A stretch of 64,000 bases of DNA from Ectothiorhodospiraceae bacterium (GTDB lineage Bacteria > Pseudomonadota > Gammaproteobacteria > Nitrococcales > Halorhodospiraceae): assembly GCA_003552625.1 (NCBI GenBank), contig PUNM01000064.1, forward strand, positions 1-64,000, given 5' to 3'. The number at the start of each line of letters is the position of its first letter. Within the stretch, counting starts at the first letter, position 1. This document shows, one piece after another, positions 59,260 to 64,000 of the stretch. The position numbers and the translations under genes were made by a program. The notes under the pieces were generated by a model. The model did not search any database. It was not told the origin of the DNA and worked only from the letters and a program-made list of their open reading frames with translations.

Positions 59260-60596
59260 GCCTGGACGATCTCGCTGCAGTGACCGGCGCCCGCCGGATC
59301 GGGGGCGTCGGTGAGGCGGAGGTCGATCATGTGGTCTTCGACAGCCGGGATGCGCGCCCCGGCTCACTCTTCGTGGCCCTGCGCGGCAGCCGCGTGGACG
59401 GCCACGAATTCGCCGTGGACGCTGCCCGTCGCGGCGCCCTGGCGGTCCTCGGTGAGCGGGTTGTGGAGGGATTGCCGACGCTGGTCGTCCCGGACGCGGC
59501 CCGGGCACTGGCGGCACTGGGTGCCGACTGCCGGTCGCGCAGCCCGGCGCGGTTCGTGGCCATAACCGGAAGCAACGGCAAGACCACGGTCAAGGAACTG
59601 CTGGCGAGCATCCTCTCCGGGGCCGGCAGCACGCTGGCAACCGCCGGCAACCGGAACAATCTACTCGGCGTGCCGGAGACACTCTGCCGCCTGGAGGCCC
59701 GGCATCGCTACGCGGTCATCGAGATGGGGGCCAACCACGCCGGGGAGATCGCCGAGCTGACCCGCTGGGTGCGCCCCCACGTGGGCGTGGTGACCAACGC
59801 CGGCCCGGCTCACCTGGAGGGTTTCGGCTCCATCGACGGGGTTGCCCACGCCAAGGGGGAGCTCTTCGCCGGCCTGCCGGCCGACGGCGTTGCGGTCATC
59901 CACGCCGACGACCCGTATGCCGGGCTCTGGCGGGAACTGGCCGGTGCCCGCCGATGCCTGACCTTCGGTCGGGAGGCCGGGCAGATCCGCTACCGCGGCG
60001 CCGGCGCGGACCTGGCCATCGATCTCGGGGACGGCTTCCAGCCAATGCCCACGGTGCTGGCCGGCGAGCACAACGCCGCCAATGTGGCGGCTGCAGCCGC
60101 CTGTGCCGCGGCCCTTGGTGTCGGTGGTGCGGCGATCCGCGATGGGGTCGCTGCCGCGCGCCCCGCACCGGGCCGGCTCGAGCTGCGTGCCGGCCGGCAT
60201 GGGGGCTGGGTGCTGGACGATAGCTACAACGCGAATCCGGCCAGCGTGGAGGCGGCGCTGCAGGTCCTCCGCGAGCTGGAGGGGCGGCCGTGGCTGATCC
60301 TCGGCGGCATGGCGGAACTCGGCGACGACGCCGACGACTGGCACGCCCACGTCGGTCGGCTGGCAGCGCAACACGGTCTTGAGGGGGTCTGGGCGCTGCA
60401 CGCGGCCGCGCCGGCTGCCGCGGCGTTCGGGGCGGGCGGCCGGGTCTTCACCGACCACCAGGCGCTGCTTCGTGCCTGCGAGCAAGAGCTACCGGCCGGG
60501 GCGGCGGTACTGATCAAGGGTTCACGCTCGGCGGGGATGGAGGCGGTGGTTGCCGGCCTCGCCGCCGCCTCGAACAACATCGGAGAGGGGGTCTAG
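59247..60596 (+). CDS. murF: UDP-MurNAc-tripeptide D-alanyl-D-alanine ligase
   Basis: Adds the D-Ala-D-Ala dipeptide and completes the cytoplasmic peptidoglycan precursor. It has the ATP loop ITGSNGKTTVKEL with Lys112, then TAGNRNNLLGVPETL and VLDDSYNANPASVEAAL, in 449 residues. The ATG lies inside the murE 3' end, and mraY begins immediately after its stop codon. Confidence 0.96.
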   Translation: MDPLSLDDLAAVTGARRIGGVGEAEVDHVVFDSRDARPGSLFVALRGSRVDGHEFAVDAARRGALAVLGERVVEGLPTLVVPDAARALAALGADCRSRSPARFVAITGSNGKTTVKELLASILSGAGSTLATAGNRNNLLGVPETLCRLEARHRYAVIEMGANHAGEIAELTRWVRPHVGVVTNAGPAHLEGFGSIDGVAHAKGELFAGLPADGVAVIHADDPYAGLWRELAGARRCLTFGREAGQIRYRGAGADLAIDLGDGFQPMPTVLAGEHNAANVAAAAACAAALGVGGAAIRDGVAAARPAPGRLELRAGRHGGWVLDDSYNANPASVEAALQVLRELEGRPWLILGGMAELGDDADDWHAHVGRLAAQHGLEGVWALHAAAPAAAAFGAGGRVFTDHQALLRACEQELPAGAAVLIKGSRSAGMEAVVAGLAAASNNIGEGV

Positions 60597-61679
60597 GTGC
60601 TTTACCACTTGGCCATGTGGCTGGAGACGTTCTACTCGGGGTTCAACGTCTTCCAGTACATTACGTTCCGGACCATTCTCGGGGTTTTGACCGCCCTGGG
60701 CATGGCGCTGCTGATCGGCCCGGCGCTCATCCAGCGCCTAGTGCTCTACCAGGTCGGCCAGCAGGTCCGGGACGACGGCCCGGAGACGCACCTGGACAAG
60801 GCCGGTACGCCGACCATGGGCGGCGCGCTGATCCTGGTCGCCATCGCGGTGGCGACCCTGTTCTGGGCGGACCTGACCAACCGCTACGTCTGGGTTGCCC
60901 TGCTGGTAACCCTCGCCTTCGGCGTCATCGGTGGGGTCGATGACGCGCTCAAGCTCATCCGTCAGGACAGCCAGGGGCTGCGGGCGCGGACCAAGTTCGG
61001 TCTGCAGATGCTCGCCGCGCTGCTGGCCAGTTCCTTTCTCTTCGCCAGTGCTGGCAATCCGATCGAGACCAGCCTGGTACTGCCGCTGGTCAAGGACTGG
61101 GTCTTCCCGCTGGGGATCGGCTTCGTGGCCCTGGCGACGCTGGTCATTGTCGGCAGCTCCAACGCGGTCAATCTCACCGACGGGCTCGACGGCCTGGCCG
61201 TGCTGCCCACCGTCCTCGTCGCCGGCGGGCTGGCGGTCTTTGCCTACGCCAGCGGCCACCAGGTCTTCGCCGACTATCTGGGCATCCCCTCGGTCCCGGG
61301 CGTAGGGGAGCTGGTGATCTTCTGCGGGGCGATCGTCGGCGCCGGGCTCGGTTTCCTCTGGTACAACACCTACCCGGCCCAGGTCTTCATGGGCGACGTC
61401 GGCGCGCTCGCCCTCGGGGCCGCGCTGGGGATCGTCGCCGTCTCCGTTCGCCAGGAGATCGTCCTGTTCATCATGGGCGGTGTCTTCGTGATGGAGACGG
61501 TCTCGGTGATGGTGCAGGTCCTCTCCTACAAGTTGACCGGGCGGCGCGTCTTCCGCATGGCGCCGCTGCACCACCACTACGAACTCAAGGGCTGGCCGGA
61601 GCCGCGGGTGATCGTCCGCTTTTGGATCGTCACCGTGATCCTGGTCCTCATCGGCCTGGCCATGCTGAAGGTGCGCTGA
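60597..61679 (+). CDS. mraY: phospho-N-acetylmuramoyl-pentapeptide transferase
   Basis: Integral membrane enzyme that transfers phospho-MurNAc-pentapeptide to undecaprenyl phosphate, forming lipid I. About ten membrane helices and the signatures [35 protein letters not shown] and [13 protein letters not shown] are present. It has 360 residues. The GTG start abuts the murF TAG, and the stop shares one base with the murD ATG. Confidence 0.97.
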   Translation: MLYHLAMWLETFYSGFNVFQYITFRTILGVLTALGMALLIGPALIQRLVLYQVGQQVRDDGPETHLDKAGTPTMGGALILVAIAVATLFWADLTNRYVWVALLVTLAFGVIGGVDDALKLIRQDSQGLRARTKFGLQMLAALLASSFLFASAGNPIETSLVLPLVKDWVFPLGIGFVALATLVIVGSSNAVNLTDGLDGLAVLPTVLVAGGLAVFAYASGHQVFADYLGIPSVPGVGELVIFCGAIVGAGLGFLWYNTYPAQVFMGDVGALALGAALGIVAVSVRQEIVLFIMGGVFVMETVSVMVQVLSYKLTGRRVFRMAPLHHHYELKGWPEPRVIVRFWIVTVILVLIGLAMLKVR

Positions 61680-63022
61680 TGGCAGTCGAGCCACGCCACA
61701 ACGGCTACACCGCGGTCGCCGGACTCGGCGTCACCGGGGTGGCGTGTGTCCGCCACCTGCGTGCCCGCGGGGAGGCGGTGGTGGCGCTGGACAGTCGCGC
61801 CGAGCCGCCCGGGGCGGCGACCGTGGCCGCTGAGCACCCGGAAGTGGAGTTGATCACCGGGGGGTTCGACGCGGAGCGGCTCGCCGGCGCCGAGCGCGTG
61901 GTGGTCAGCCCGGGCCTCGATCTGCGCCGGGGACCGCTGAGCGATCTGCGGGCAGCCGGGCGTCCGGTCGTCGGTGAACTTTCGCTCTTCGCCGAGGCCG
62001 CGCAGGGGCCGGTCTGTGCGGTCACCGGCTCCAATGGCAAGTCCACGGTGGTGACGCTGCTTGGAGAGATGGCGGCGGCCGCCGGTCTCGACGTCGGTGT
62101 GGGCGGCAACCTCGGCACGCCGGCGCTGGCGCTGCTCGAGGCTGCGCCGGCGGACGGCTATCTGCTTGAGGTCTCCAGCTTCCAGCTCGAGACCTGCCTC
62201 GGGTTCCGGGCCGACTACGGCGCGGTGCTCAACGTCAGCCCCGATCACATGGACCGTTACGACAGCCTCGGCGACTACGCGGCCACCAAGGACCGGATCC
62301 TCGACGGCGTGACCGTCGCGGTCGTGGGCCATGATGACCCGTGGACCGCTGCGATGGGTCATGCGGCCCCGCGGCGCCTCTCCTTTGGGGTGGACGCGGA
62401 GGCCGACTACCGCATCGCCGATGTGCAGGGGGAGCGCTGGCTCCTCGCCGCAGATACGCCGCGGCTGCCGGTGCGGGCGTTGCCGGTGCCCGGGTCCGCC
62501 CATCAGCTCAACGCCCTGGCCAGCATGGCCCTGGCCGACGCCCTGGGCATCCCCGGGGATGCCCAGGCGGCGGTGCTGCGCGGCTTCGCCGGACTGCCGC
62601 ACCGCCTGGAGCGGATCGGCACCTGGGACGGGGTAACCTGGATCAACGATTCCAAGGCCACCAATGTCGGTGCCGCTGTCGCCGCCCTCTCCGGGATGCC
62701 CGGTGCGGTGGTCCTGATCGCCGGCGGTCAGGGCAAGGGGGCCGACTTCACTGCGCTGGCCGAGGCGTGCCGGGAACGCGCTCGGGCCGTGGTGCTCATC
62801 GGCGAGGATGCCCCCGCCATCGAGGCGGCCCTGGCTGGCCGTGTGCCCAGCGTCTGTGCCCGGGATATGACCGAAGCGGTGGAGCAGGCTCGCCGTCGCG
62901 CGCAGCCCGGGGATACCGTGCTGCTCGCGCCGGCCTGCGCAAGCTTCGATCAGTACGCCGGCTTCGAGGCACGCGGCGTGGCCTTCCGGGAGGCTGTGGA
63001 GCGGGAGGTGGCCCATGGCTGA
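61679..63022 (+). CDS. murD: UDP-N-acetylmuramoylalanine--D-glutamate ligase
   Basis: Adds D-glutamate to UDP-MurNAc-L-Ala. The N-terminal Rossmann part reads AVAGLGVTGVACVRHLRARG, the ATP loop AVTGSNGKSTVV includes Lys121, and the later WINDSKATNVGA is a hallmark of MurD. It has 447 residues from the ATG at 61679. Its last 8 nt overlap ftsW. Confidence 0.96.
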   Translation: MAVEPRHNGYTAVAGLGVTGVACVRHLRARGEAVVALDSRAEPPGAATVAAEHPEVELITGGFDAERLAGAERVVVSPGLDLRRGPLSDLRAAGRPVVGELSLFAEAAQGPVCAVTGSNGKSTVVTLLGEMAAAAGLDVGVGGNLGTPALALLEAAPADGYLLEVSSFQLETCLGFRADYGAVLNVSPDHMDRYDSLGDYAATKDRILDGVTVAVVGHDDPWTAAMGHAAPRRLSFGVDAEADYRIADVQGERWLLAADTPRLPVRALPVPGSAHQLNALASMALADALGIPGDAQAAVLRGFAGLPHRLERIGTWDGVTWINDSKATNVGAAVAALSGMPGAVVLIAGGQGKGADFTALAEACRERARAVVLIGEDAPAIEAALAGRVPSVCARDMTEAVEQARRRAQPGDTVLLAPACASFDQYAGFEARGVAFREAVEREVAHG

Positions 63023-64000
63023 CGCCGCCTTGATCCGCCCCGCAACGAGTGATCGCCTGCCCCTTTGGGCCGGGCTCGATCAGCGCCTGCTTTGGGTGAT
63101 CGCGGCCACCGCGCTGCTCGGGCTGGTGATGCTGGCCTCGGCCTCCACCTCACTGGCCGAGCAGGCCACCGGCGATGCCTTCTACCACTTCAAGCGCCAG
63201 CTGCTCTTCGCCCTGCTCGGCGCCGGGCTCGCTTTCGCCCTGCTGCAGATCCCGCTGGCCACTTGGGAGCGGGTCGGGCCGATGCTTCTGCTCGTCGCGG
63301 TGGGGCTGTTGGTGCTGGTGCTCCTCCCCGGCGTGGGGCGTGAGGTCAACGGCGCCGTGCGCTGGATTCCCCTGGGGGTCTTCAACCTGCAGGTGGCCGA
63401 ACCGGTTAAGGTGTTGATGGCACTCTACCTGGCCGGCTTCCTGGTCCGCCGTCAGCAGCAGTTGCAGACCACCATGGCGGCGTTCCTCGTTCCGGTGGTG
63501 GTGGCCGGCATCTGCGCCTTTCTGCTGCTGCTCCAGCCCGATTTCGGAACGGCGCTGATGCTCATGGCGCTGGCGGTGGCGCTGCTCTACCTGGCCGGGG
63601 CGCCGCTGTGGCGCTTTGCAGCGCTGGTCGCCGCGCTCGCGGCCGCCGCCGCTGCACTGGTGGTCTACTCCCCGTACCGTTGGCAGCGGGTCACGGCTTT
63701 CATGGATCCGTGGTCGGATCCGTTCAACACCGGCTTTCAGCTCACCCAGTCGCTGATCGCCATCGGCCGCGGTGACTGGTTCGGCGTCGGCCTTGGCGGC
63801 AGCGTTCAAAAACTCTTCTACCTGCCCGAGGCCCACACCGACTTCGTCTTTGCCGTGCTCGCCGAGGAACTGGGCTGGATCGGCGTGCTGGCGGTGGTCG
63901 CCCTGTTTACGTTCATCGTCGCCCGGGCCCTTTACCTGGGCTGGCAGTGCCACCGCCATCGGCTGCCCTTCGCCGGCTATCTGGCCTGGGCGGTGGGGCT
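63015..64000 (+). CDS. ftsW: septal peptidoglycan glycosyltransferase FtsW (3'-truncated by the window)
   Basis: SEDS-family polymerase that builds septal glycan strands together with FtsI. The coding sequence starts at ATG 63015 within the end of murD and runs open to the window edge, giving about 328 of the usual ~390 residues. Visible are several membrane helices and the SEDS blocks VNGAVRWIPLGVFNLQVAEP, LLQPDFGTALMLMALA and TDFVFAVLAEELGWIGVL. murG and murC would be expected next, outside the window. Confidence 0.96.
   Translation, partial: MADAALIRPATSDRLPLWAGLDQRLLWVIAATALLGLVMLASASTSLAEQATGDAFYHFKRQLLFALLGAGLAFALLQIPLATWERVGPMLLLVAVGLLVLVLLPGVGREVNGAVRWIPLGVFNLQVAEPVKVLMALYLAGFLVRRQQQLQTTMAAFLVPVVVAGICAFLLLLQPDFGTALMLMALAVALLYLAGAPLWRFAALVAALAAAAAALVVYSPYRWQRVTAFMDPWSDPFNTGFQLTQSLIAIGRGDWFGVGLGGSVQKLFYLPEAHTDFVFAVLAEELGWIGVLAVVALFTFIVARALYLGWQCHRHRLPFAGYLAWAVG

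Noticed and set aside
57613-59517. 634-codon minus-strand frame opposite murE and the 3' end of ftsI
   Set aside because: Antisense to conserved genes with a biased, low-complexity translation; treated as a shadow.

Overview
The window is 64 kb of high-GC chromosome, densely packed with conserved housekeeping genes from a gammaproteobacterium. Gene order (leuS-lptE-holA, rng-yhdP-nit-tldD, kdsD-kdsC-lptCAB-rpoN-hpf-ptsN-rapZ, mlaFEDCB-ibaG-murA-hisGDC, petABC-sspAB, diaA-yraN-lpoA-rsmI-rnpB-mraZ-rsmH-ftsLI-murEF-mraY-murD-ftsW) is that of Pseudomonas and purple sulfur bacteria. The Asp/Glu-rich exported proteins (cytochrome c1, Rieske protein, LpoA), the bc1 complex and the glycogen genes suggest a halophilic member of the Ectothiorhodospiraceae such as Halorhodospira. 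The genus is an inference. I see no IS element, phage, CRISPR array or large accessory island. 

Layout. Positions 1-387 hold a broken type II antitoxin remnant. Positions 388-10817 form a glycogen locus: glgP runs convergent to malQ, a GH57 glycosidase and glgC, and glgC is divergent from glgB-glgA with only 36 nt between start codons. A tRNA-Gly(GCC) follows with its own promoter, then a zinc-ribbon protein gene on the minus strand. Positions 11723-18525 carry leuS, lptE, holA, proA, nadD, rsfS and rlmH. Positions 18578-28142 carry maf, rng, yhdP, a nitrilase-family amidase, tldD, tldE and a small conserved gene of unknown function. 

Positions 28189-36026 are one long minus-strand run, read from kdsD to HPr: Kdo synthesis (kdsD, kdsC), LPS export (lptC, lptA, lptB), sigma-54, the hibernation factor, and a regulatory PTS branch (EIIA-Ntr, a short HPr kinase, RapZ, a mannose-type EIIA and HPr). 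Divergent from it, across a palindromic promoter region, are mlaFEDCB, ibaG, murA and hisGDC (to 43825). A DegS/AlgW protease gene converges on hisC. Next come a NIF3-like protein, the cytochrome bc1 operon, sspAB, a minus-strand diaA-yraN-lpoA group, rsmI, RNase P RNA, and the division and cell-wall (dcw) cluster from mraZ to a 3'-truncated ftsW at the window end. 

Most genes are coupled by ATGA or GTGA overlaps. The points most worth a second look are the HPr kinase that lacks its N-terminal domain beside an HPr that keeps the regulatory serine, a PVWY Qo motif in cytochrome b, a GGC instead of GGU in the tRNA-CCA-binding loop of RNase P RNA, a perfect 16-bp palindrome over the mlaF promoter, and the antitoxin relic at the left edge. 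I found no convincing new multi-gene system.
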